Source: Streptomyces exfoliatus (GTDB lineage: Bacteria; Actinomycetota; Actinomycetes; Streptomycetales; Streptomycetaceae). Taken from it: a DNA stretch of 64,000 bases. The number at the start of each line of letters is the position of its first letter. Positions within the stretch are counted from its first letter, which is position 1. Position numbers and translations under genes: made by a program. The notes below the pieces were generated by a model. The model saw only the letters and a program-made list of their open reading frames with translations. It had not been told where the DNA came from and ran no database searches. The stretch lies in NCBI RefSeq assembly GCF_000725545.1, contig NZ_JNZP01000001.1, forward strand, positions 62,001-126,000, in the 5' to 3' direction. Positions 18,322 through 26,294 of this stretch are shown here, in pieces.

Positions 18322-19259
18322 GTACGACCCCGATCACACAGGTGACGACGACACAGGCGCCGGCGCAGGCACCGGCACCGACCACGGCGCAGATCGCGGC
18401 GGTGAGCACGGAAGTGAGCGCGGAAGTAGGCACGGCTGTGAGCACGGCGGTGGGTACGACGCTGGTCGCGAGCGACCTCGACCGCACCCTCATCTACTCG
18501 TCCGCGGCCCTCGCCCTCGGCATGCCCGACGCCCAGGCGCCCCGGCTGCTCTGCGTCGAGGTCCACGAGTCCAAGCCGCTCTCCTACATGACCGAGGACG
18601 CCGCCGAACTCCTCGCGCGGCTGACCGGTGAAGCGGTCTTCGTCCCCACCACGACACGCACGCGCAAGCAGTACCAGCGCATCCAACTCCCCGGCACCGC
18701 ACCGAAGTACGCGATCTGCGCCAACGGTGGGCACATCCTCGTCGACGGCGCCACCGACGAGGACTGGCACGCCTCCGTCCTGGACCGGCTCGCCGAGGAG
18801 TGCGCGCCGCTCTCCGAGATCCGCGCCTACCTCACCGCCACCACGGACCTGTCCTGGGTGCGCAAGCACCGCGTGGCGGAGGACCTGTTCGCCTACCTGG
18901 TCGTCGAGCGGGAACGACTCCCCGAGGAATGGCTGGCGCGCTTCGGCGCCTGGGCGGGGGACCGCGGCTGGACGGTGTCGCTCCAGGGCCGCAAGGTGTA
19001 CGCCGTGCCGAAGCCGCTCACCAAGAGCGCGGCCGTCCGCGAGGTCGCCCGCCGCACCGGCGCCACGCTCACCCTGGCCGCCGGCGACTCCCTGCTCGAC
19101 GCCGACCTGCTGCTCGCCGCGGACCGGGCCTGGCGCCCGGGCCACGGCGAACTGGCCGACAGCGACTGGACGGCCCCCCACCTCGACGTCCTCGTGGAAC
19201 GCGGGGTCGCGGCGGGGGAGGAGATCCTGCGCCGCTTCCGGGCGGCCGCCGCGGTGTAG
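18318..19259 (+). CDS. HAD-family phosphatase of the Ter module
   Basis: 313 aa. HAD motif I is ASDLDRTLIYS (Asp53, Asp55), motif II 'VPTTTRT', motif III Lys in 'LTKSAAV' and motif IV 'AAGDSLLDADLL', so a complete catalytic set; the cap insert makes it Cof/sucrose-phosphatase-like. Start GTG 18318 overlaps the previous stop (GTGA), implying translational coupling. The first ~48 residues are a low-complexity Thr/Ala/Val tract encoded by degenerate GTGAGCACGG-type repeats with many in-frame GTGs, so the true start may be later (for example near 18438-18453). Confidence 0.85.
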   Translation: MSTTPITQVTTTQAPAQAPAPTTAQIAAVSTEVSAEVGTAVSTAVGTTLVASDLDRTLIYSSAALALGMPDAQAPRLLCVEVHESKPLSYMTEDAAELLARLTGEAVFVPTTTRTRKQYQRIQLPGTAPKYAICANGGHILVDGATDEDWHASVLDRLAEECAPLSEIRAYLTATTDLSWVRKHRVAEDLFAYLVVERERLPEEWLARFGAWAGDRGWTVSLQGRKVYAVPKPLTKSAAVREVARRTGATLTLAAGDSLLDADLLLAADRAWRPGHGELADSDWTAPHLDVLVERGVAAGEEILRRFRAAAAV

Positions 19260-19270
19260 GAACCCGGGGG

Positions 19271-19486
19271 TCAGCCGCAGCAGCCCCCACCACAGCAGCC
19301 GCCGCCGCCCCCGCCGCTCGGTGCGGGGGCGCCCGCGGCCGAGCCGCCGACGGCCACGGCCGAGAGCAGCTTCACGGTGTCGTCGTGCCCGGCGGGGCAG
19401 GAGGCCGGATCGGAGGACTCGGCCATCGGACGGCTGAGCTCGAAGGTGTCGCCGCAGGTGCGGCAGCGGAATTCGTAACGAGGCAT
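19271..19486 (-). CDS. FmdB-type zinc-ribbon protein
   Basis: 71 aa. Begins MPRYEFRCRTCGDTFELSRPM, the FmdB/CxxC regulatory zinc ribbon (Cys8, Cys11, then Cys30 and His34), and ends in a Gly-rich tail with two Cys-Cys pairs (GGCCGGGCCG). Role unknown; family members are small zinc proteins near many housekeeping genes. Convergent with the HAD gene, 11 bp apart. Confidence 0.85.
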   Translation of the reverse strand: MPRYEFRCRTCGDTFELSRPMAESSDPASCPAGHDDTVKLLSAVAVGGSAAGAPAPSGGGGGGCCGGGCCG

Positions 19487-19555
19487 GGGACCAGGCTAGA
19501 GGCTGCGCCCACGTGCCGGCAGACCCCCGGCGCCGAGGTCCCCCTCCGCCCCGGC

Positions 19556-20965
19556 TCAATGGCCGGTGCCGCGCTCCTCCCTGATCTGACCGACGACGTG
19601 CGCGGCGGCGGCCCGTACGCCCTCCAGCTCGGTCAGGAAGTGCCAGTAGTCCGGGTGCCGGCCCTCCAGACCGTCGACGGCCCGGTCGAGGCGGGCGACG
19701 GCTTCGTCGAGGGGCCGGGCATGGCGCGGGTCCGGAGTGGTCCGCCCGGCCATCGCGAGCCGCTGGGCGTCCCGTACGGCGAACCGGGCGCGGTCGATCT
19801 CGGCCTTCGGGTCCTTGGCGACGGCGTCCAGGCGGCGCAGCCGGTCGCCGGCGGCCGAGACCGCCTCGTCGGTGGAGTCGAGCAGCGCGCGGACGGTCGA
19901 CAGGAGCGAGGTCGCGTCGGGCCAGCGCTGCTCGGCCCGCGCCTTCGCCGCCTCGGCGAGCCGCTCCTCGGCCTGCCGCAGCGTGACGGCGGCCTGCTCG
20001 GGCACGTGCTGGAGGTCCTGCCAGCAGTGCGCGGTGAAGCGCCGCCGCAGCTCGGACAGGACCGGCTCGACGCCCCCTCCGCGGGTGCCGAGCGCCTCGG
20101 TGCGGGTACGGAGGGAGACGAGGCGCCGATCGATCTCGGCGGCCCGCTCGGGCAGGCGCTCCGCCTCGGCCCGTACGGCCTCGGCGTCGCGCAGGACCCG
20201 GTCGGCGCGCTGGAGGGTCTCGGGGACGCCGTGCCGTCCGGCGCCTTCGTTGAGCCGGGTCAGCTCGGGCCCGAGGGCGGCGAGCCGGGCGGCGAGGTCG
20301 TCGGCACGCAGCCCGCTCTCCCGTACGGCGTCCAGGGCGCCGCTCGCGCCGCGCAGGGCCTGCCGGGCGCGCTCGACGGCGGGGGCGAGCCGGGCGAGCT
20401 GGGTCTCGGCGCGGTCGAGCAGCGGCCCGAGACCCTGCTCGAACCGGTCGAGCTCGCCCTTCACCCGATCCAGCTCCTCCTTGGCGCGGGCCAGCTCCGT
20501 GCGGGCCCGGCCGGCGGTCGCGGCGTCGAGCTCGTCACGGTCGAGGTCATGGGCGTCGACGGCGCTGATGTAGACGTGGCTGACCTCGTCGATACGGCGC
20601 CCGAGCCCCTCGAAGCCCTCGACGGCGCGGCGCGCTTCCGGGGAACTGTCGACGGCGGTGATGGTCTCGATGGAGATCCGCAGCCCGCGCTGGGCGGTGT
20701 CGAGCTCGTAGAAGGCCGCGGCGGCGGCGTCCTTGGCGGCCTGCGCCTCGGCCCGCTGCCCCTCACCGCGCCCGCCGAACCAGCGCCGGGTGCCGCCGCC
20801 GGCGAAGGCCTGCGGGAGCAGGGCCCCGACGAGCAGCGGCAGGACGAGCCCGATCCCGAACACGGAAGGCACCCCTCCGCCCCCCGAAGCGGATCGACGC
20901 TCCCCCCGGCTCGGCACGTCACGACGCCGAACGCCGCCGTCCCCCCTCGCGTCGCTCGCCGCCAC
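19556..20965 (-). CDS. Membrane-anchored coiled-coil protein of unknown function
   Basis: 469 aa. One hydrophobic helix at about residues 35-56 (VFGIGLVLPLLVGALLPQAF) followed by roughly 400 residues of charged heptad-rich helix (for example RARTELARAKEELDRVKGELDRFEQ). No enzymatic motif. The pattern resembles conserved Streptomyces proteins with a TPM-like N-terminus replaced by a short anchor, but I cannot name the family. GTG 20965 follows AGAGG. Cytosolic or extracellular orientation cannot be told from sequence. Confidence 0.7.
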   Translation of the reverse strand: MAASDARGDGGVRRRDVPSRGERRSASGGGGVPSVFGIGLVLPLLVGALLPQAFAGGGTRRWFGGRGEGQRAEAQAAKDAAAAAFYELDTAQRGLRISIETITAVDSSPEARRAVEGFEGLGRRIDEVSHVYISAVDAHDLDRDELDAATAGRARTELARAKEELDRVKGELDRFEQGLGPLLDRAETQLARLAPAVERARQALRGASGALDAVRESGLRADDLAARLAALGPELTRLNEGAGRHGVPETLQRADRVLRDAEAVRAEAERLPERAAEIDRRLVSLRTRTEALGTRGGGVEPVLSELRRRFTAHCWQDLQHVPEQAAVTLRQAEERLAEAAKARAEQRWPDATSLLSTVRALLDSTDEAVSAAGDRLRRLDAVAKDPKAEIDRARFAVRDAQRLAMAGRTTPDPRHARPLDEAVARLDRAVDGLEGRHPDYWHFLTELEGVRAAAAHVVGQIREERGTGH

Positions 20966-21196
20966 GTACCTCTCCCGTGCTGTGTCCGCCGTGCCCGGTC
21001 CGGTTCATTCTCCCACCAGGTAAGGACGAACACACAGACAGATCAGTTCACCCCGAGCACGAACGAACGCGGACGACGCCCCGGCATCCCGCCCCCCCCA
21101 CCACGGAGCGTGACGCCCCGAAGACGCCCCCACCGCCCCCGGGGTATCGGTTTGCGGCACCCACCGGTCCGCCATGTAGGCTGTTGCCTCCTCCAC

Positions 21197-21271
21197 GGGT
21201 GCGTAGCTCAGGGGTAGAGCGCTGCTCTTACAAAGCAGATGTCGGCGGTTCGAAACCGTCCGCGCCCACCA
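21197..21271 (+). tRNA. tRNA-Val (anticodon TAC)
   Basis: Complete cloverleaf with encoded CCA: acceptor GGGTGCG pairs with CGCGCCC (one G-U), D arm GCTC/GAGC, anticodon stem CTGCT/AGCAG with loop CTTACAA (anticodon TAC), T arm GGCGG/CCGTC-type with TTCGAAA. Its 3' half (from 21227) is duplicated at 32370-32415, showing that an element integrated here. Confidence 0.95.
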
Positions 21272-21272
21272 G
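21227..21272. repeat. attL: left copy of 46-bp attachment repeat
   Basis: Starts CTTACAAAGC in the anticodon loop and ends CACCAG just after the tRNA CCA. Identical to 32370-32415. The left copy reconstitutes a full tRNA-Val. Confidence 0.92.
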
Positions 21273-21275
21273 CAC

Positions 21276-21309
21276 AAAGGCCCCTCGCCGATCATGGCGA
21301 GGGGCCTTT
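21276..21309 (+). terminator. Terminator of tRNA-Val carried by the element
   Basis: 14-bp arms AAAGGCCCCTCGCC (21276-21289) and GGCGAGGGGCCTTT (21296-21309), loop GATCAT. A related hairpin with the same GATCAT loop follows attR (32423-32448), which would be the original chromosomal terminator. Confidence 0.9.
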
Positions 21310-21328
21310 GACATCTATTTCTGACATC
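21309..21328. other. Candidate left arm-type integrase sites
   Basis: Two direct copies of TGACATC (21309-21315 and 21322-21328), 13 bp apart, immediately inside attL. The same heptamer is paired just inside attR (32266, 32276), as expected for integrase arm sites. Confidence 0.45.
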
Positions 21329-21385
21329 AACGTCCATGGTCACTGTGGCTGGGGTTCCAGGGCCGGGACTCCACGAGGGGGAGCG

Positions 21386-22024
21386 GTGGAGGACGTCTTC
21401 GACACGACCGGGAGACCGCCGAAGGGCTGGATGCACGCCGTCTTCCACGGCGGCCCGTACGGAGAGGACGTGGGCCGCTGCATCCCCGGCCCTCCCGCGC
21501 CGGCCACTCTGTCGGTCCCGCTGCCAGGGGGCGGTGTCCACGTGTACCGCCTGTGGACGGTGGGCTCGTGGTCCGACCCGGACGACCCGATAGCCGTCTA
21601 TAACCCCGACGGCCCTTCGGTTCCGCCGTCTCTTCTGACCGCCCAGGAGGGGCAGTGGACCCAGGAAGGGCGACAAAGACGGGGCCTCGGGCCCGTCAGG
21701 CTCGTCGCGCTGACCGACGAGGGACAGATGACGTACGACCCTGATGCCGCCGCCGTCGAGGCGATGCTTGCAGGGCTGGAGGAGCGGCAGTACGTGGTTC
21801 TCCAGCGGCTGACCGACCACGATGAAGGTGACTGCTACTTCCAGGTTCTGTTTTCCGAGGACGCCATCTACGAGATGGAACACCGAGCGGGTACGACCGG
21901 TGAGCGTCAGCAGACGCGATCGGCTTCCCAGACGGAGGTTCGTGACGCCGTCCTCCGCTGGGTAGCCGATCAGTCGAGCCGGTGCACTGACCTCGAAGGT
22001 CCTACGACCGGGGACGGCTCTTGA
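21386..22024 (+). CDS. Hypothetical protein beside the integrase, possibly Imm1-like
   Basis: 212 aa. GTG 21386 follows AGGGGGAG; the frame is open further upstream into the tRNA but that part is not coding. The C-terminal part (DCYFQVLFSEDAIYEMEHRAG ... VRDAVLRWVADQ) has the strand/'Y.lEhR.G'/helix order seen in Imm1-type immunity proteins, a weak resemblance only. The N-terminal part is Pro/Gly-rich with a 'VYRLWTVGSWSDP' block. The last 23 bp overlap the convergent integrase gene. Confidence 0.6.
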   Translation: MEDVFDTTGRPPKGWMHAVFHGGPYGEDVGRCIPGPPAPATLSVPLPGGGVHVYRLWTVGSWSDPDDPIAVYNPDGPSVPPSLLTAQEGQWTQEGRQRRGLGPVRLVALTDEGQMTYDPDAAAVEAMLAGLEERQYVVLQRLTDHDEGDCYFQVLFSEDAIYEMEHRAGTTGERQQTRSASQTEVRDAVLRWVADQSSRCTDLEGPTTGDGS

Positions 22025-23153
22025 GCAGTCGATCCACGTGACTCACGGCCTCCCGCTGCGTGTCCTGGACGACGTGGGTGTACACGTTCATCGTCACGGC
22101 GATCTGGCTGTGCCCGAGGATCTCCATCACGACGCGGGGCGGGACGCCGGCCGCGGTGAGGAGCGTCGCCGTACCGTGCCGGGCGTCGTGCAGCCGGACG
22201 ACGCGGAGACCGGCGTTCTTCGCGACGCGGGTGAACGAGCGGTACAGGTTGCGCGGCTCGATGGGCTGGCCGGTGCGCGTGGTGAAGACGTACCCGGTCT
22301 CCGTCCACTTCTCCCCGGCACGCTCACGGGCGGCGGCCTGCTTGAGACGCTGCCACCGCAGGGGAGCGACGCAGATCGCGGGGAGGGGAAGCGTCTGCTT
22401 GCGCCGACGCCCCTTGGGGTCGTCCTCGTACACCTCACCGGCCACTCGTTGCCGCTGCGTCCTGACTCGGATCTCCCGCTTGTCGAGGTCGACGTTCTCC
22501 CAGCGGAGGCCGACGACCTCCCCACGGCGGAAGCCGAGGGCGATGGCGAGCACGAAGGCGGCGTACAGCGGGTCCTTCCGGGCGGCGGCGAGGAAGTCGA
22601 GCGTCTCGTCCAGGGACCAGGGGGAGAGCTCCCGGGCGGCGACGGTCGGCGGCTCGACGAGCGTCGCGACGTTCCGGCTCACCAGCTCCTCGCGGCAGGC
22701 GGCGGTGAGGGCGGTGCGGAGGACGCGGTGCGACTCCTTGGCGGTGGCGGCGCTGGTCTTCTTCTCCAACTGGACGAGGAAGCGCCGAACGTCGGCGACG
22801 CCGAGGGATTCCAGCCGCTTGGAGCCGAGCATCGGGACGAGGTAGAGCCGGACGTGCACCTCGTACTTGGCCGCGGTGGTCTTCTTGCGGCGCGGCTTGA
22901 CGATGTTGTCCAGCCAGTACGGCAGCCACTCGGAGAGCTTCATCGAACGGGTCGGGACGGGAACGCCGTTGTTGACCTTGTCGAGGAGCGCACGGCGCTT
23001 TGCGTCGCACTCGGCCCAGGTCTTGCCGTAGGCGAACTTCCGGGCGCGGGTGCCGTCGGGCTGGAGGACGTAGACGGCGGCCTGAAAGCGGCCGTCGGAC
23101 CGCTGGGTGATGGTGCCGGCCCCGTTGGGGTTGCGCTTGCGCTGGGTGGCCAT
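22002..23153 (-). CDS. Tyrosine-family site-specific integrase
   Basis: 383 aa. N-terminal arm-binding domain and SAM-like core-binding domain (about 70-165) precede the catalytic domain with all expected residues: Arg209 (LGFRRGEVVGLRW), His322 and Arg325 (LHDARHG), His348 (LGHS) and nucleophile Tyr358 (NVYTHV). It recombines the 46-bp att core in tRNA-Val. Start ATG 23153 overlaps the stop of the excisionase remnant (TGATG), the usual xis-int coupling in actinomycete elements. Confidence 0.95.
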   Translation of the reverse strand: MATQRKRNPNGAGTITQRSDGRFQAAVYVLQPDGTRARKFAYGKTWAECDAKRRALLDKVNNGVPVPTRSMKLSEWLPYWLDNIVKPRRKKTTAAKYEVHVRLYLVPMLGSKRLESLGVADVRRFLVQLEKKTSAATAKESHRVLRTALTAACREELVSRNVATLVEPPTVAARELSPWSLDETLDFLAAARKDPLYAAFVLAIALGFRRGEVVGLRWENVDLDKREIRVRTQRQRVAGEVYEDDPKGRRRKQTLPLPAICVAPLRWQRLKQAAARERAGEKWTETGYVFTTRTGQPIEPRNLYRSFTRVAKNAGLRVVRLHDARHGTATLLTAAGVPPRVVMEILGHSQIAVTMNVYTHVVQDTQREAVSHVDRLLKSRPRS

Positions 23154-23245
23154 CAGGCGGCCTCCTCGATCTGGTGGTCGATGAAGTCCCGGACGGCGTC
23201 GATGGGGACACGGCGCGAGCGGCCGACGGTGATCGAGACCAAGGC
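23153..23245 (-). pseudogene. Excisionase remnant (only the C-terminal ~28 residues)
   Basis: The sequence VGRSRRVPIDAVRDFIDHQIEEAA just upstream of int is the C-terminal end of the small MerR-like excisionases that precede integrases in Streptomyces elements. The N-terminal helix-turn-helix (normally a 'LTVEEAA..L..SR.TLY.LI' segment) is absent; upstream the frame becomes Ala/Arg-rich noise. I infer a deletion that removed the DNA-binding half, leaving integration without efficient excision. Confidence 0.65.
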
Positions 23246-23799
23246 ACCCGCCGCGCATGGCGCGGCGCGCGCGGCCCGTCGCCCGGGCCTGCGCTCCTGT
23301 CTCCGCCCCGCTCCAGCCCGACCGCCGGCCGCACGCCTGACAGCTCGGGTTATTGGGCGACGAACCACGACGCGGCCGAGGCCGTACGCGAGTGCGACTC
23401 AAGACGATGCCTCCGGCGGGGGCGCTCAGGCTCCAGGATGGGAGGGGCTCGCGGGCGGGTGCCGGCCGGTGGGGTGTGGAGGTGGGTGGCTCCCATCCCG
23501 TCTGCCGTCGACCCAGGCAGAGCCGAGCAGACACGGCACCGGGCGTCCAGGTCGTTCGTACAGTGGCGCGCTCCACCTGGACGCCCGGCACCGCGCCTGC
23601 TCCACGGTGTGTGGGTCGACGGCAGACGGGATGGGGGCTGGAACTGTTGCTACGCGCCGGCTTCTTCACGTCATGGAGCCTCTTCAGCGGCCACTCCAGA
23701 GGGTGAACGACTCTGTCGAGTTGACCAGGCTCTGATCTGCGGTTGCGCTCGGCTTCCGAAGATCAGGCCGTCACCCGATCGTGGCCGTTCTGAAGAAGC
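23246..23799. other. Non-coding stretch containing a large interrupted palindrome
   Basis: No frame here looks coding. The left part is very G+C-rich and may be what is left after deletion of the excisionase N-terminus and a replication gene. The inverted repeat at 23492-23635 is listed separately. Confidence 0.6.
23492..23635. repeat. 144-bp interrupted inverted repeat
   Basis: Outer arms of 24 bp are perfect complements (23492-23515, starting CCCATCCCGTCTGCCGTCG, and 23612-23635). Inside them a second perfect 14-bp pair lies at 23539-23552 (CCGGGCGTCCAGGT) and 23575-23588. The whole could fold into one long hairpin. Position beside int fits a single-strand or transfer origin, a remnant of another insertion, or a protected transcript; none can be decided here. 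Confidence 0.85.
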
Positions 23800-25503
23800 T
23801 CATGGGAAGCGAATGATTCCGCAGTTGCAGTGAAAAATGTTTCCATGCTTCCCTATGGTTTGACGACAGGTTTTGCACCATACCTTATCCCACAACTCCA
23901 GTACGGCATCACCAAAATTCCGGGCGTCAACAATAGATAGCCCTGTGGCCCATTCATTGTAATGAGCCCCATGGATATTCCTTAGCCACATGTAGTCGTT
24001 GACTCGGTTGGCTTCCTCCTTGAGGCCAATCTCCCTCAGTTTCTTTGCCACGCTCGGCCATGTGTCACCGAGGGTGTACTTGTCGCCGTACCTTCGAGTT
24101 ACCGAGGTCTGAAGGCTCTTGCTCATCCAGTCGGATAGCGTCTCCAATAGGTACCCGGCATTTCCGCAAATTAGCCTGGGATCATCCGCTGCAACTACAC
24201 CCCGCAGGTCATCTGAGGCGTCTCTACGGGCCTCGATAATCCTTGGGCCAGTTGCAAAGCCCCAGTCGTGAACTTCCCTCTCAACAAACTGATGCTTCGC
24301 CGCGAAGACCGCAGAGAACTGCTCCTTCCAGAGCCGATCGTGGAAGGTAACCAAGAATTGCCACCCCTTGAATTCCTCAAGGAGGTATCGTGCAACCTTT
24401 ACCCTAATGGCCGAGTCTACGCTCTGAAGGACATCGTCGAGCACCATGATTTTCGGCTGCCCGTGCTCACTTGCGAACTTCATGAGAGAAAGGAATAGAA
24501 GCAACGCCAGGAGATCCAAATTCGCCTCACTGAAGTAACCCTCAGCGCGTACTGTAACACCATTGGAAAGTTTAGCAATGAGTGCAATTTCTGCACTTTC
24601 CGAGGAGAGTTCCAGGCTGACTGAAATGACGGACTCGGCTGTAGGGGAAATCCTTTTGAAGCTGTCAGTTAGAGTCTGGGCGACCTCGCCAAGAAGTGAG
24701 AATAGCGGTGCATTGTTAGCAGCCTTCCTTGCTTTTGCGACCTCGTCGCTCGCTGCTCGAACACGGCCAATCTCCTTCCGGACGATGGCCGCCTGTTCGT
24801 AGATCTCTTTCCTCTGTGCCGTAATCCTGCCCTGGCGCGTATCCTGATTCCTGGAATATCCCCGTGACGCAAACCAGGCATTGAACGAAGCCAAGTCGTG
24901 CAACTTAGTCTTCAACCCACCAAAATTAGATCGAGTGATCTTCGCTAGCACCCTTGCCGCGTTGTTGCGCGCAATCGTGCATGTTTCTCTATGTGATTCA
25001 GCGTGGCTGATTGCGTCGGAATATTCTTGAGGCACAGCTGAGACAGAAGCGACATTTCTCATGAATTCCGCGAATACGCCGTGCCGTGCTCTGGGGGCGC
25101 TTCTAAGGAAGCTAATGATCTCTTCTCTATGTAGGGCCAAGCCGCTTCCACGGAAAGCAGGATGTGGAGCTCTCGGGACGCTATCCAAGGCCCCATCTAT
25201 CTCGACCACTGAACGCTTAAAGGTGGATCCGTCCGCGAAGGTGACCTCAACCTCTGTAGCTTGATCGGGGCTGACGACATTGCGAAGTCGCTCAAGCGAG
25301 TGTTGCTTGGATTCGCTGGCGAATCGTGGGTACCTTCCGGAGATACAAAATTCGAGCGCATCGACGAAAGTTGATTTACCCGCTCCATTCTCTCCAGTCA
25401 GGAGACACGACAAAGGGGTCGAGCTGTCGGAGTTTGAGAAATTCAGGGTCATTTGATGTGGAATTCCCCTGAAGCCCTTAACTCGCACACTCCTAATTCG
25501 CAC
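23800..25503 (-). CDS. RecF/SMC-like AAA ATPase with C-terminal zinc ribbon (cargo, possible defence protein)
   Basis: 567 aa. Opens with the RecF/Rad50 pattern VRVKGFRGI...MTLNFSN, Walker A GENGAGKST (37-45), a signature-like FSEANLDLLALLLFL (about 325-339), Walker B KIMVLDDVLQSVD (351-363) and 'VTFHDRLW'. The coiled-coil part between is short (about 160-270). The last ~20 residues carry CKTC...CNC, a zinc ribbon. G+C is visibly lower than in the neighbours, so it is recent cargo. Such lone ATPases are frequent in anti-phage or DNA-damage loci; function here is unproven. GTG 25503 has GAGG upstream; an ATG at 25593 is an alternative. Confidence 0.75.
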   Translation of the reverse strand: MRIRSVRVKGFRGIPHQMTLNFSNSDSSTPLSCLLTGENGAGKSTFVDALEFCISGRYPRFASESKQHSLERLRNVVSPDQATEVEVTFADGSTFKRSVVEIDGALDSVPRAPHPAFRGSGLALHREEIISFLRSAPRARHGVFAEFMRNVASVSAVPQEYSDAISHAESHRETCTIARNNAARVLAKITRSNFGGLKTKLHDLASFNAWFASRGYSRNQDTRQGRITAQRKEIYEQAAIVRKEIGRVRAASDEVAKARKAANNAPLFSLLGEVAQTLTDSFKRISPTAESVISVSLELSSESAEIALIAKLSNGVTVRAEGYFSEANLDLLALLLFLSLMKFASEHGQPKIMVLDDVLQSVDSAIRVKVARYLLEEFKGWQFLVTFHDRLWKEQFSAVFAAKHQFVEREVHDWGFATGPRIIEARRDASDDLRGVVAADDPRLICGNAGYLLETLSDWMSKSLQTSVTRRYGDKYTLGDTWPSVAKKLREIGLKEEANRVNDYMWLRNIHGAHYNEWATGLSIVDARNFGDAVLELWDKVWCKTCRQTIGKHGNIFHCNCGIIRFP

Positions 25504-26012
25504 CCTGCACCTCGCTATTTGGAGAGATTTTCGAGGGGGCTTACAGTGCTGAGGGTGGCCTCGGGCCGGAGTGCGGGGCCACCGGTTTTTCACTGTGGAT
25601 GATCTCGCCGCCTCGGCGTCGCCCTCTACCGGTCAGGGGATCTTAGCCCGCTACGCGTCGTCATGTAACCATCCCATTGCTGCTTGTTACGGCGGGAAGG
25701 GCCGCCATGTGTTGTGTCGCCCTTGAGGGGTAAAAACAGGTCACTCTGGGAGGAAAGTTGCGAACCGGCTTCCAAGAGGAATAGCTGCTGGACTAGCCGC
25801 CTCAACGTGGCCTATGCGTGGACGACGCGCTGCACTGAGCCCCAGCTCCCCTGCGACCGGCGGCAACATGCGGGACGCAAAGGGCCTCCGAAGCCGTGTG
25901 TCCGAGAAGCCCCCGGCAGAGATGCTGGGGGCTTCGTGGTCGTACATATGGGGCCCTGTGCCCCATGGCGTTTCGAGGAGGGATGCCTTGTTGGCGTGGG
26001 CGAGCACCCCGC
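25504..26012. other. 509-bp intergenic region with no recognisable gene
   Basis: Contains the ATPase promoter region and, at its distal end, the terminator at 25906-25937. I see no coding frame with a ribosome site and family resemblance. Confidence 0.55.
25906..25937. terminator. Terminator between the ATPase and the GntR operon
   Basis: GAAGCCCCC (25906-25914) pairs with GGGGGCTTC (25927-25935). On the minus strand it lies just after the last gene of the GntR operon. Confidence 0.75.
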
Positions 26013-26294
26013 CTATGGGAGGCGTCGGCCGCGGCTCTCTGCAACGCGTAGCACCTGGCCCAGGGCAGTCGTGAGATCTGCGGACGCCGCACGAAGATCC
26101 ACCGGGTCGGGCTCCGGGAGGCCGAGCAGCTCGATGGCGTGGTGCAGTACGTCGGCCGCCTGGTCGAGGCAGGTCGTTTCGAGGGTGTCGGCCAGGCGAG
26201 ACAGGCGGCTGCTGTCGTCGTCGGTGCTCAGGAAGCACGGTTTGCCGTCGGGGCCGGACCACGGGAGGAGCCGCAGCTCGTCACGGGAGGTCAT
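26013..26294 (-). CDS. Small hypothetical protein, last gene of the GntR operon
   Basis: 93 aa, acidic and helical (TLETTCLDQAADVLHHAIELLGLPEPDPVDLRAASADLTTALGQVL). I have seen similar small proteins downstream of GntR/KorSA-type regulators in Streptomyces integrative elements, but no function is known. Start ATG 26294 overlaps the GntR stop by ATGA, indicating coupling. Confidence 0.65.
   Translation of the reverse strand: MTSRDELRLLPWSGPDGKPCFLSTDDDSSRLSRLADTLETTCLDQAADVLHHAIELLGLPEPDPVDLRAASADLTTALGQVLRVAESRGRRLP

Noticed and set aside
21005..21883. Minus-strand reading frame through tRNA-Val giving WARTVSNRRHLLCK
   Set aside because: It is the well-known false protein produced by translating the complement of a tRNA; the same happens at 32040-32438 over attR and in the frame ending GFEPPTSAL near 32371.
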